Shown here: positions 28,339 through 35,983 of the stretch, one piece after another | Layout of the letters: each line of letters opens with the position of its first letter | How positions within the stretch are numbered: position 1 is the stretch's first letter | From: DASRWI01 sp035654655 | GTDB lineage: Bacteria > Bacteroidota > Ignavibacteria > Ignavibacteriales > Ignavibacteriaceae | NCBI GenBank assembly: GCA_035654655.1 | Contig: DASRWI010000043.1 | Coordinates: 62,001 to 126,000 of the forward strand | Direction of reading: 5' to 3' | DNA length: 64,000 nucleotides | Made by a program: the position numbers and the translations under genes | The notes under the pieces: model-generated | Databases searched by the model: none | Told to the model about the DNA's origin: nothing | The model's input: the letters and a program-made list of their open reading frames with translations, nothing else

Positions 28339-29193
28339 TTATTTTTTATCGTCGCCTAATTGGAAACGTTTGAAAAGCACTAGCTTTGCCTGAGTTCCAT
28401 TCTTTTGATTAAAATCTTTTAAAAGATCTTTAACAGTTTTTGAATTATCTTTAACAAAAGCTTGTTCAATCAAGCAATTTTCCTGATAAAATTTATTTAA
28501 TCTACCCTGAGCAATTTTATCTAAAATATTTTCAGGTTTTCCTTCTTTTCTTGAAAGCTCTTTGTAGATTTCTATTTCTTTATCAACAACTTCTTTTGGT
28601 ACTTCTTCTTTGTAAGTGCAAAGAGGTCTCATAGCTGCAACCTGCATAGCGATATCTCTTGCGATAACAGCCATTTCTTCTTTACCATTACCAACGTTAT
28701 CAACTCTTACAAGCACGCCAAGTTTAGAACCCGGGTGAATATAATCAATAACAATTCCATTCTCAGCTTCAACTTTTGTAAAACGTGAAACTTCAATTTT
28801 TTCACCAACTTTACCCATAACATCAGTAACATTATTTTGTAAGGTGTTATTTTTTGAAAGAAGTTCTTCAACATTAGCAGCACCGTTAGTGGAAACAGCT
28901 TCCAACACATTATTTGCTAAGTTAACAAAGTCAGCACTTTTAGCGACGAAATCAGTTTCGCAATTAACTTCAACTATATAACCAACTGAGTCGTTTATAA
29001 TTTTAGTTAAAACTAAACCTTCCTTAGCATCTTTTTCAGCTCTTTTAGCTGCAACAGATGCACCTTTTTTTCTTAAAATTTCAATAGCTTTTTCAAAATC
29101 ACCATCGGCTTCGGTAAGAGCTTTTTTACAGTCCATCATACCGGCACCGGTTTTCTGTCTTAATTCATTTACTAATTTTGCAGTAATTTCCAT
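28339..29193 (-). CDS. tsf: Elongation factor Ts
   Basis: Guanine nucleotide exchange factor that recycles EF-Tu. The 284-residue protein opens with LVNELRQKTGAGMMDCKKALTEADGDFEKAIEILRKKG, the UBA-like N-domain, and shows NCETDFVAKSADFVNLAN and GVLVRVDNVGNGKEEMAVIARDIAMQVAAMRP in the core. It lies 24 bases after rpsB, which is the standard order. The length and motifs leave no doubt about the identity. Confidence 0.97.
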   Translation of the reverse strand: MEITAKLVNELRQKTGAGMMDCKKALTEADGDFEKAIEILRKKGASVAAKRAEKDAKEGLVLTKIINDSVGYIVEVNCETDFVAKSADFVNLANNVLEAVSTNGAANVEELLSKNNTLQNNVTDVMGKVGEKIEVSRFTKVEAENGIVIDYIHPGSKLGVLVRVDNVGNGKEEMAVIARDIAMQVAAMRPLCTYKEEVPKEVVDKEIEIYKELSRKEGKPENILDKIAQGRLNKFYQENCLIEQAFVKDNSKTVKDLLKDFNQKNGTQAKLVLFKRFQLGDDKK

Positions 29194-29217
29194 TTTTATT
29201 TAATTCCTTTTTCTTTA

Positions 29218-29976
29218 TTAAGCAAGCTTTTCTTCTTCTTTTTCTTTCTTAGCTCTTTCCGGTTGAGCTGATTCTTCAGCTTTCATTTCTTTAGCTTTCA
29301 TAGAGCCTTCAATCACTGCATCAGCCATATATTTTACAATCAATTCGATTGTTTTAACTGCATCATCATTTGCAGGAATTACATAGTCAACAGTATCAGG
29401 GTCGCAATTAGTATCAACTACGGCAAATACAGGTATGTTTAATCTTTTAGCTTCTTTAATAGCGATAGCTTCTTTTTTAATATCAACAACAAACAGAGCA
29501 GAAGGTAATTTGCCCATATTTTCAATACCTTCAAGAACTTTTTTCAATTTGTCCTTTTCTCTGGTTCTCATCAATCTTTCTTTTTTATTGATTTGATCAA
29601 AGGTACCATCTGTTTCCTGTTTTTCGATATTAGTTAATCTTTTAATGCTCTTTCTAATTGTAGAAAAGTTGGTAAGCATTCCGCCTAACCATCTTTCACT
29701 AACCCAATTCATATCGCATCTTCTGGCTTCAGCATCAATAATAATTTTAGCTTGTTTTTTTGTACCTACAAATAAAACTTTTTTACCATCAGCAACGAAT
29801 TTCTGTAAAGCTTCGGCTGATTCAGTAAGTAATGTTTGAGTTTTTTTAAGGTCGATAATGTGGATGCCATTTTTCTCCATAAAGATGTAAGGTTTCATTT
29901 TAGGATTCCAACGGCGGGTTAAATGTCCGAAGTGCGCACCAGCTTCAATAAGCTGAGTTAGCTCGATTTTTTTCAT
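29218..29976 (-). CDS. rpsB: 30S ribosomal protein S2
   Basis: Small-subunit ribosomal protein. The 252-residue sequence carries LIEAGAHFGHLTRRWNPKMKPYIFMEKNGIHIIDL near the N-terminus and the VDTNCDPDTVDYVIPANDDA motif toward the C-terminus, followed by a charged tail (EERAKKEKEEEKLA-type). The start is ATG 29976 with AGGAG about 8 bases upstream. Upstream, 30013-30051 may fold into a leader hairpin that could be used in autoregulation. tsf follows directly. Confidence 0.97.
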   Translation of the reverse strand: MKKIELTQLIEAGAHFGHLTRRWNPKMKPYIFMEKNGIHIIDLKKTQTLLTESAEALQKFVADGKKVLFVGTKKQAKIIIDAEARRCDMNWVSERWLGGMLTNFSTIRKSIKRLTNIEKQETDGTFDQINKKERLMRTREKDKLKKVLEGIENMGKLPSALFVVDIKKEAIAIKEAKRLNIPVFAVVDTNCDPDTVDYVIPANDDAVKTIELIVKYMADAVIEGSMKAKEMKAEESAQPERAKKEKEEEKLA

Positions 29977-30012
29977 TCTATTTACTCCTGTTTATCATCT
30001 ACTTTCTTCTAC

Positions 30013-30051
30013 TTTACCTTTTCATTCCTTATATGGAACACAGGAGGTAAA
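30013..30051 (-). promoter_or_regulatory. Possible structured rpsB leader (nested stems)
   Basis: In plus-strand coordinates, TTTACCT (30013-30019) can pair with AGGTAAA (30045-30051), and TTCC (30025-30028) with GGAA (30035-30038) inside it. The element lies 37 bases upstream of rpsB, where many bacteria carry a leader bound by S2. It is an inference from position and pairing; no alignment was made. Confidence 0.35.
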
Positions 30052-30092
30052 TCCGAAAGTATGATTATTGTTTATTGTTAATTAAAACTTGT

Positions 30093-30127
30093 ATATAAAA
30101 ATTTATCCTGCCAAAAGCAGGATAAAT
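30093..30127 (-). terminator. Terminator after rpsI
   Basis: ATTTATCCTGC (30101-30111) and GCAGGATAAAT (30117-30127) give a perfect 11 bp stem with a 5-base loop; the minus strand continues TTTTTATATAC. It separates rplM-rpsI from rpsB-tsf. Confidence 0.88.
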
Positions 30128-30156
30128 TTACTAAATCAAAAACACTGATATAAAAA

Positions 30157-30543
30157 TTATCTCTTAGAGAATTGGAATCTTTTTCTAGCTTTAGGTCTTC
30201 CGTATTTTTTACGTTCAACCATTCTTGGGTCTCTGGTTAACATACCGGCAGGTTTTAATGCTGCTCTGAATTCTGGATTAAGACTAATTAAAGCTCTTGC
30301 AATACCTAATCTTGCTGCTTGTGCCTGACCTGTAATGCCGCCGCCATAAACATTAATGATAACATCAAATTTTCCCATATTATCAGTAAGTTTTAAAGGC
30401 ATTAAGATATCTTCTCTGCTTAATAATTGAGGGAAGAAATGTTCAAATTCTTTATCATTAACAGTAAATTTTCCATTACCGTTTCTTAGTATTACTCTCG
30501 CAACTGATGTTTTTCTTCTACCTACAAATATCTGCTCTGCCAT
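30157..30543 (-). CDS. rpsI: 30S ribosomal protein S9
   Basis: Small-subunit ribosomal protein whose C-terminal tail reaches the P-site tRNA. The 128-residue protein shows FVGRRKTSVARVILRNGNGKFTVN at the N-terminus, VYGGGITGQAQAARLGIARAL, and the basic tail MVERKKYGRPKARKRFQFSKR. The start ATG at 30543 shares a base with the stop of rplM (TAATG), so translation is coupled as in the standard rplM-rpsI operon. Confidence 0.98.
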   Translation of the reverse strand: MAEQIFVGRRKTSVARVILRNGNGKFTVNDKEFEHFFPQLLSREDILMPLKLTDNMGKFDVIINVYGGGITGQAQAARLGIARALISLNPEFRAALKPAGMLTRDPRMVERKKYGRPKARKRFQFSKR

Positions 30544-30992
30544 TATTTCTCCGTTAAACTATAATTTACAGGTTTCTGTGCTGCATGAGGATGTTCACTA
30601 CCAGCATAAACCTTTAATTTTTTAATCAACTGATTTCCTAATCTTGTTTTTGGAAGCATACCTTTTACAGCATTTTCAATAACAAAAGTAGGATTCGTAT
30701 CCATTACTTCAGACAAGCTCTTTGTCTTTAATCCACCAGGATATCCGGAGTGGTGAGAATAGGTTTTAAGTAATCCTCTTTTACCGGTTATTTTAACTTG
30801 ATCTGCATTAATAACAACAACAAAGTCTCCGGTATCAGAGTTGGGTGTAAATTCTGGTTTAGTCTTTCCTCTGATTATGCTTGCAACTTGTGTAGCTAAT
30901 CTTCCTAAAACCTGATCTTTTGCATCTACTAAAATCCATCTTCTATCAGCATTCTCAGTAGATATAAATTTCGTCATTTTCATTTGTTTCAC
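30543..30992 (-). CDS. rplM: 50S ribosomal protein L13
   Basis: Large-subunit ribosomal protein. The 149-residue sequence has RRWILVDAKDQVLGRLATQVASIIRGK and the HSGYPGGLK and GMLPKTRLGNQLIKKLKVYAGSEHPH motifs of L13. I keep the GTG at 30992 as the start, because a GGAGG (31001-31005 on the minus strand) is 8 bases upstream; the later in-frame ATGs at 30983 and 30977 are 17 and 23 bases away, too far for this SD. It is first in the rplM-rpsI pair, with a candidate promoter further upstream. Confidence 0.97.
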   Translation of the reverse strand: MKQMKMTKFISTENADRRWILVDAKDQVLGRLATQVASIIRGKTKPEFTPNSDTGDFVVVINADQVKITGKRGLLKTYSHHSGYPGGLKTKSLSEVMDTNPTFVIENAVKGMLPKTRLGNQLIKKLKVYAGSEHPHAAQKPVNYSLTEK

Positions 30993-31000
30993 GTAATATT

Positions 31001-31005
31001 CCTCC
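31001..31005 (-). promoter_or_regulatory. Ribosome binding site that fixes the rplM GTG start
   Basis: GGAGG on the minus strand, 8 bases before GTG 30992. Other in-frame ATG codons are too far downstream to use it. Confidence 0.7.
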
Positions 31006-31038
31006 GGAACCTTATACTTTTTTATTCTAAATAAGACA

Positions 31039-31070
31039 CAAAAAATAACTTTTATCCTTTAAAAAGTCAA
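31039..31070 (-). promoter_or_regulatory. Candidate promoter of rplM-rpsI (Bacteroidota-like)
   Basis: On the minus strand a TTG (31068-31070) is separated by 20 bases from TATTTTTTG (31039-31047), close to the Bacteroidota pattern TTG...TAnnTTTG with one extra base in the second box. The next start is the GTG at 30992, about 45 bases downstream. Confidence 0.35.
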
Positions 31071-31135
31071 GATTAATGCCAGTTAAATTATAAGAATTAA
31101 CTAAGATACCAATTTTTGGCCTATTTGGAAGGTTA

Positions 31136-31993
31136 TTAAAACCAGCTATGCCCAAATTTAAAGGTTTTTATCATACCAAAAAACTCAGGCTGGAATGCCT
31201 TGAATTCCGTTTCTCCCTTAATCATAAGCTTTATTATATAATCCTCATCTGTGTTTGTCCTGATGTAAACCGATTGCTTTACCTGTCCACTGATTGATTC
31301 AGGGTCATTATAATACAAAGTAAAATTATTCATCTCCAGCTTTTTGGTATATCTCCTTGGATCAAATAGATATTTATCAGCTACTTCAAGAAAGATATAT
31401 GGCGGTGGATTTAAGTTTCCGTAATTAGCCCAAAAAGTAACACCGTCTAATTTGTTCTTTACATTTTGGTCTACAAAAGTCCATCCGCTTGGGTAATATA
31501 TTCTGACATTAAGAGTATTTTCTTTGTAAATGTTTTTAAGATTTGTGGTATCACCAAAACCTGCAGAATAATTTGAAAATCTTCCATTACCAAGTCCGGC
31601 ATCATTTCCCGTTCCCTTGATTCCGGTAGATTTTTCTTTTCCGGAATTACTAACCTCAGAATAATTTTTGCTTGTGGATTTTGTTTCTATAGATTTTTTT
31701 TCAGAGTTCTTATCAAAGATTTTATCTTCAGATTTATTCTTTTCAACCGGAGTTTCTTCCTTGGTTACTTTTTCATTTAGCTGGGCAGGTTCTTTTTCTC
31801 CCTCAAATTCAGCTGCATAGTAACCTGTACCTTGCCCTTCACCTGCCCCTGTTGGCAAACCAAAACTTCCCGGATAAGTTAGATTAGCTAAAAATGTAAT
31901 TGCCATAAATACAAATGCGTGAAAGGAAGCTGATATTAAAAAGCTCTTTACTCCATCATCTTGTATGTACTTTAGCAAAAAATTCATCTTCAA
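31136..31993 (-). CDS. Membrane-anchored protein with charged periplasmic linker (TonB-like layout), unknown
   Basis: A 285-residue protein with a short cytoplasmic start, one hydrophobic segment (about residues 17-39, FLISASFHAFVFMAITFLANL), a long Lys/Glu/Ser-rich linker (60-130) and a globular C-terminal domain. This order is that of TonB-type energy transducers, but the C-terminal sequence (YYPSGWTFVDQNVKNKLDG and PPPYIFLEVADKYL) is not the TonB fold I know. It might be a Mog1/PsbP-like domain, but this is a guess. It is divergent from the epimerase gene and has no adjacent ExbB/ExbD. Confidence 0.65.
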   Translation of the reverse strand: MKMNFLLKYIQDDGVKSFLISASFHAFVFMAITFLANLTYPGSFGLPTGAGEGQGTGYYAAEFEGEKEPAQLNEKVTKEETPVEKNKSEDKIFDKNSEKKSIETKSTSKNYSEVSNSGKEKSTGIKGTGNDAGLGNGRFSNYSAGFGDTTNLKNIYKENTLNVRIYYPSGWTFVDQNVKNKLDGVTFWANYGNLNPPPYIFLEVADKYLFDPRRYTKKLEMNNFTLYYNDPESISGQVKQSVYIRTNTDEDYIIKLMIKGETEFKAFQPEFFGMIKTFKFGHSWF

Positions 31994-32075
31994 ATATATA
32001 AAATTATAGAAATTTCTATCGTATTAAACTTTTTTTATTCTTAATTTTGTTGCTGAAATAAAATTAAGGTCTAAA

Positions 32076-33113
32076 ATGAAATATCTTGTAACCGGGGGTT
32101 CCGGATTTCTTGGGATAAATCTTATTCGCTACTTACACGAAAAAGGTCACGAAATTGTTTCCTTAGATATTGTTGATTTTGACTATAAAGATATGATAGG
32201 TAAGATCACTGAAATTAAAGGTGATATAAGGGATAAGGCTGTTGTTGATAAAGCAGTTCAAGGAGTTGATATTGTTATCCACACTGCGGCAGCACTTCCA
32301 TTGTACAAACCGGAAGATATTTATACAACTGATATAAATGGTACAAGAAATTTACTTGAAGCTTCAGAAAAATATAATGTTCAAAGATTCATTCAAGTTT
32401 CATCAACTGCAGTTTATGGTATTCCAGACCACCACCCATTATTTGAAAATGATAAGCTTGATGGTGTAGGTCCTTATGGTAAAGCAAAGATTGCTGCCGA
32501 AGAAGAATGTTTGAAATTTAGAAATAGAGGAATGTGTGTTCCAATCATTCGTCCAAAATCTTTTATTGGTCCTGAAAGATTAGGTGTGTTTGCACTCTTT
32601 TATGATTGGGCAAAAGATGGTCACGGTTTCCCTATGATTGGAAGCGGCAACAATCGTTATCAATTACTGGATGTTGAAGACCTTTGCGATGCAATTTATT
32701 TAACAGCAACCTTAAATAAAAATATTGTTAATGATACTTTTAATATTGGTGCAAAAGAATTCACAACAATGAAGGAAGATTATCAGGCAGTTCTTGACGT
32801 TGCAGGTTATCATAAAAAAATTGTCGGACTTCCTGAAACTCCGATCATCTGGACATTAAAATTTCTTGAAGCTTTAAAACTCTCACCATTGTATAAATGG
32901 GTTTATGAAACTGCATCAAAAGATTCATTCGTATCAATTGAAAAAGCTGAAAAAGTTTTAGGTTATAAACCAAAATTCTCGAATAAGGATGCCTTAATAA
33001 GAAATTACAAATGGTATCTGGAACATTTAAATGAATTTAAAGATACAAGTGGTGTTTCTCATCGCGTACCATGGAAACAAGGTATTTTATCTGTAGCAAA
33101 GAAGTTCTTTTAA
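32076..33113 (+). CDS. NAD-dependent epimerase/dehydratase (extended SDR family)
   Basis: A cytoplasmic Rossmann-fold oxidoreductase acting on a nucleotide sugar or similar substrate. The 345-residue protein shows the dinucleotide loop TGGSGFLGINLI at residues 6-17, the TAVYG strand near residue 115, YGKAKIAAE (catalytic Tyr and Lys) near residue 132, and the substrate-side RPKSFIGPERLGVFALFYDW. The length and motifs match the UDP-glucose 4-epimerase/dTDP-glucose dehydratase group, but the exact substrate cannot be read. A homolog with the same C-terminal tail is common in this phylum, often among envelope-polysaccharide genes, although no such neighbours are here. A short 42-base gap precedes it to the divergent gene plus AT-rich leader. 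Confidence 0.85.
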   Translation: MKYLVTGGSGFLGINLIRYLHEKGHEIVSLDIVDFDYKDMIGKITEIKGDIRDKAVVDKAVQGVDIVIHTAAALPLYKPEDIYTTDINGTRNLLEASEKYNVQRFIQVSSTAVYGIPDHHPLFENDKLDGVGPYGKAKIAAEEECLKFRNRGMCVPIIRPKSFIGPERLGVFALFYDWAKDGHGFPMIGSGNNRYQLLDVEDLCDAIYLTATLNKNIVNDTFNIGAKEFTTMKEDYQAVLDVAGYHKKIVGLPETPIIWTLKFLEALKLSPLYKWVYETASKDSFVSIEKAEKVLGYKPKFSNKDALIRNYKWYLEHLNEFKDTSGVSHRVPWKQGILSVAKKFF

Positions 33114-33125
33114 GTTTTTCCCAAA

Positions 33126-33252
33126 CTGTCATTGCGAACCCCGACTTCAGTCGGGGTGTGGCAAACTCATTTTTCTAAAATGCAAAAGCAGAGATTACTC
33201 CCATAGGGACAAGCACGTCGTTCCGATAAATCGGAACTCCTCGTGATGACAG
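33126..33252. repeat. Dispersed palindrome-ended intergenic repeat, copy 2
   Basis: About 127 bp, beginning CTGTCATTGCGAACCCCG and ending CTCGTGATGACAG, with terminal CTGTCAT/ATGACAG as in copy 1 at 24271. It contains an internal hairpin, CCCCGACTTCAGTCGGGG (33139-33156), and a second, TTCCGATAAATCGGAA (33221-33236). The remaining stretch to 33372 is AT-rich upstream sequence of the following gene. Confidence 0.8.
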
Positions 33253-33372
33253 AAGCGAACAATTTTAATTTCCATATATCTAATTTTATTATAAATTTGT
33301 GACTCAAGTTTTCACTTTTTATGTAGTTTTGAAGTAAATAGTGTTCTTAGTTTAAAATGTAATGGAGACAAA

Positions 33373-34416
33373 ATGGCAAGTAAAAAAGATTTTTTAAAAG
33401 ACGTAATTCAGCATATTGATATTAAGCAGCATAATGTTGTTTCATTGGTTGAATCAATGGAGAAGATGGCTTTCTCTGCAAGAGACCTTAACCGCGCAGC
33501 TCAAATATTTGATATGATGTTAAAGGATAAAGAATGTGCAGTTATTTTAACTTTGGCAGGGAGTATCTTCAGTGCCGGATTAAAGAAAGTTGTTTTTGAT
33601 TTAGTAAATAATAATATGGTTGATGCTATTGTATCTACCGGTGCTTTAATTGTTGACCAGGATTTCTTTGAAGCACTTGGCTACAAGCATTATATCGGTT
33701 CGCAATACAGCGATGATAACCAGCTTCGTGATTTAGCAATAGATAGAATTTATGATACTTATATTGATGAAGATGAATTAAGAGTTTGCGACGATACTAT
33801 GGCAAAGATTTGTGATTCGTTAGAACCTCGTCCATATTCATCACGTGAATTTATTTGGGAGATGGGTAAATATTTAGAAAACCATGGTGGACCAAAAGTA
33901 GATGATTCAGTTGTCTTTGCTGCTTACCAGAAGAACGTTCCTATTTTCGTTCCTGCATTCTCAGATTGCTCTGCTGGTTTTGGATTTATTATGCATCAAA
34001 CACAAAATCCAACTAAGCACGTATCATTAGATTCAGCTAAGGATTTTCTTGAGTTAACAAAAATTAAATTAGCTGCTAAACAATCAGGTATCTTTATGAT
34101 TGGGGGCGGTGTTCCTAAAAACTTTACACAGGATATTGTTGTAGCTGCAGATATACTTGAAGGTTCAGCAGATATGCATAAATATGCGATTCAAATTACA
34201 GTTGCAGATGTTAGAGATGGTGCGTTATCAAGCTCAACATTAAAAGAAGCAAGCAGCTGGGGTAAAGTAGAAACAACTTACGAACAAATGGTATATTCAG
34301 AAGCTACACTTGCAGTTCCTTTGATTGCAGGATATGGATACCACAAAGGTTCCTGGAAAAACAGAAAGCCAAAAGAGTTCACAAAGTTGTTCGTCCCTGA
34401 ACATCAGGTAGTATAA
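33373..34416 (+). CDS. Deoxyhypusine-synthase-like protein
   Basis: A 347-residue member of the deoxyhypusine synthase superfamily, which transfers the aminobutyl group of spermidine with NAD. Bacteria lack the eIF5A substrate, and such homologs are thought to make homospermidine or act on an unknown substrate. The catalytic-lysine motif SSWGKVE is present (Lys298), with LTLAGSIFSAG, STGALIVDQDF and GGGVPKNF elsewhere. The histidines that follow GGGxxK in the eukaryotic enzyme are replaced by Asn-Phe. It lies between two palindrome-ended repeats (33126-33252 and 34457-34704) with a clear terminator behind it, and has no polyamine-related neighbours. The family is secure; the reaction is not. 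Confidence 0.85.
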   Translation: MASKKDFLKDVIQHIDIKQHNVVSLVESMEKMAFSARDLNRAAQIFDMMLKDKECAVILTLAGSIFSAGLKKVVFDLVNNNMVDAIVSTGALIVDQDFFEALGYKHYIGSQYSDDNQLRDLAIDRIYDTYIDEDELRVCDDTMAKICDSLEPRPYSSREFIWEMGKYLENHGGPKVDDSVVFAAYQKNVPIFVPAFSDCSAGFGFIMHQTQNPTKHVSLDSAKDFLELTKIKLAAKQSGIFMIGGGVPKNFTQDIVVAADILEGSADMHKYAIQITVADVRDGALSSSTLKEASSWGKVETTYEQMVYSEATLAVPLIAGYGYHKGSWKNRKPKEFTKLFVPEHQVV

Positions 34417-34422
34417 AAAGTT

Positions 34423-34449
34423 AAAAGCGGCTCCAAGCCGCTTTTTTTA
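34423..34449 (+). terminator. Terminator after the deoxyhypusine-synthase-like gene
   Basis: AGCGGCT (34426-34432) and AGCCGCT (34436-34442) form a 7 bp GC stem with a 3-base loop, followed by a run of T. Confidence 0.9.
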
Positions 34450-34456
34450 TATCCAT

Positions 34457-34704
34457 GTGTCATTGCGATGAATGATGACCACACCCCAACTGTCATCCAG
34501 AGGGAAGTCCTCCGCCTTGAGCGGTGCTTTAAGGACGACCGTAGGGATCTCTGACATAGTGAAGTCAGAATGTTTTGCCGGGCTTCTCCGATACATTTTC
34601 GTCCTCTGGACGAAAACACTGCTCCGAAGGAGTCCCTATGGGAAAGACCCTTTCCTTTTAGTCATTCTTCTTTTTAAGAAGGCTTGCCTTTCGAGTAATG
34701 ACAC
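34457..34704. repeat. Dispersed palindrome-ended intergenic repeat, copy 3 (composite)
   Basis: A 248 bp block framed by perfect 8 bp inverted ends GTGTCATT (34457-34464) and AATGACAC (34697-34704). The left end TGTCATTGCGA matches the starts of the copies at 24271 and 33126. The interior holds a different segment, with CTGTCATCCAGAGGG and inverted stretches such as TTTTCGTCCTCTGGACGAAAA (34597-34617). The short reading frames here are not genes. It fills the space between the DHS-like gene and the AI-2E-family gene. Confidence 0.7.
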
Positions 34705-34713
34705 TTCGTTTAT

Positions 34714-35754
34714 TTACGTCCTTACAATCCTATAATTCTTCCAGGCAAAGTAAACTTCTTTGATGAATGTTTTTAAGACAGTTACTGTAGGTACTGCGAG
34801 AAGCATTCCTAATATTCCTGCAATTTGGCTGCCTGCAATTATTAATAAAATAATTATTATTGGATGTAAATCTACGCTCTTTGAAAACACCATTGGCTGA
34901 ACAACTCCATTATCCAATGCATATACTGTTAGAATTATTGCGATAATTAAGGGGACTTGAGAAAAGTCGCCATTTTGAATTATAGAAATTGCTATAGCGG
35001 GTATTCCTCCTATTACAGGACCAAAATATGGAATTAAATGTCCAAAGCCTGCAATAACACCCAAAGGAAGAGAGTTTGGTATTCCAATTAAATAAAATCC
35101 AAATCCCAAAGTAAAACCAACAAAGGTTGCATCAAATATCCAGGCTCGTACAAATCTGCCAAGTTGGATTGAAACTTTTTTAATTATCCAGTATGATGGT
35201 TCAAAATATTTATTCGGAACCATATCTAATAAATTATGAAGAATTTTTCTGCTATCCTTTAATGCAAAAAATGTTATAAAGGGTACGATGACAAGAACAG
35301 CTACTAAAGAAATAATTGATGTAAGAAGACCGGATAATACACCAAATGAATTAAGTAATTCTGTTGAAAAGAAATCTTCAATTCTTTTTGAAAGTTCACC
35401 CCGGTTAAATATCGGAAAAACTTTTCTTACTTCAACATCTATAGTTGCAATTTGTTTTTGTAAGTGGAAATCTTTCGCTGCATTAATCAGGGCATCGAGT
35501 TGATCAGTAAACAGAGGGATGAAATTATTTAATCCAAAATAAAAAATTGTTGCAACAACTATGAAAACTATTAAAGTTGAAAGGAATCTACTTAGACCTC
35601 TTTTTTCAATAAAGTTAACCAAAGGATGAAATAAAAATGAAAGCAAAACTGAAAGCACAAAAACAATGAATACATCTGATAGCCAATAAATAATTAAAAA
35701 TAAAATTATTATGGCTGCTGATAGTAATAAAATATTTTTTGTTTTTTTAGTCAT
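34714..35754 (-). CDS. AI-2E family membrane transporter
   Basis: A 346-residue multi-pass protein of the PerM/TqsA (AI-2E exporter) family. Eight or so hydrophobic segments are visible, e.g. IILFLIIYWLSDVFIVFVLSVLLSFLFHPLVNFIEKRG, and the conserved GFGHLIPYFGPVIGGIPA motif lies near residue 240. Members export small molecules or act as cation/proton antiporters, so the substrate cannot be given. Its start overlaps the end of the NifU-like gene by 8 bases, suggesting it is the last gene of the mrp-nifU transcript. Confidence 0.85.
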   Translation of the reverse strand: MTKKTKNILLLSAAIIILFLIIYWLSDVFIVFVLSVLLSFLFHPLVNFIEKRGLSRFLSTLIVFIVVATIFYFGLNNFIPLFTDQLDALINAAKDFHLQKQIATIDVEVRKVFPIFNRGELSKRIEDFFSTELLNSFGVLSGLLTSIISLVAVLVIVPFITFFALKDSRKILHNLLDMVPNKYFEPSYWIIKKVSIQLGRFVRAWIFDATFVGFTLGFGFYLIGIPNSLPLGVIAGFGHLIPYFGPVIGGIPAIAISIIQNGDFSQVPLIIAIILTVYALDNGVVQPMVFSKSVDLHPIIIILLIIAGSQIAGILGMLLAVPTVTVLKTFIKEVYFAWKNYRIVRT

Positions 35755-35983
35755 TTTCTACAGATTCCACTCTTCTTACTCCAGGTACCTGGCGCATCAA
35801 TGAGCGTTCAATACCTGCTCGTAATGTTAATTGATTAAGCGGACATATTCCACAGGCACCAACAAATCGAACCTTAACAATTCCATCTGCAGTTAACTCT
35901 ACAAATTCAATATCACCATCATCTGCCTGCAGAAATGGTCTCATTGTATCAAGAGCTTTTAATATTTCTTCCTGATCAATCAT
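35747..35983 (-). CDS. NifU C-terminal domain iron-sulfur scaffold protein
   Basis: A 78-residue Nfu-type protein that carries a [4Fe-4S] cluster and hands it to target proteins. The conserved pair is in FVGACGICPLNQLTLRAGIE at residues 38-57 (Cys-x-x-Cys). It starts inside the stop of mrp (TAATG) and ends 8 bases inside the transporter gene, so all three are translationally coupled. The NifU/Mrp pair is a known functional association in iron-sulfur cluster delivery. Confidence 0.93.
   Translation of the reverse strand: MIDQEEILKALDTMRPFLQADDGDIEFVELTADGIVKVRFVGACGICPLNQLTLRAGIERSLMRQVPGVRRVESVEND

Noticed and set aside
34404..34735. Two opposing short frames
   Set aside because: Both lie in the palindrome-ended repeat at 34457-34704 and overlap each other; no protein-like composition.
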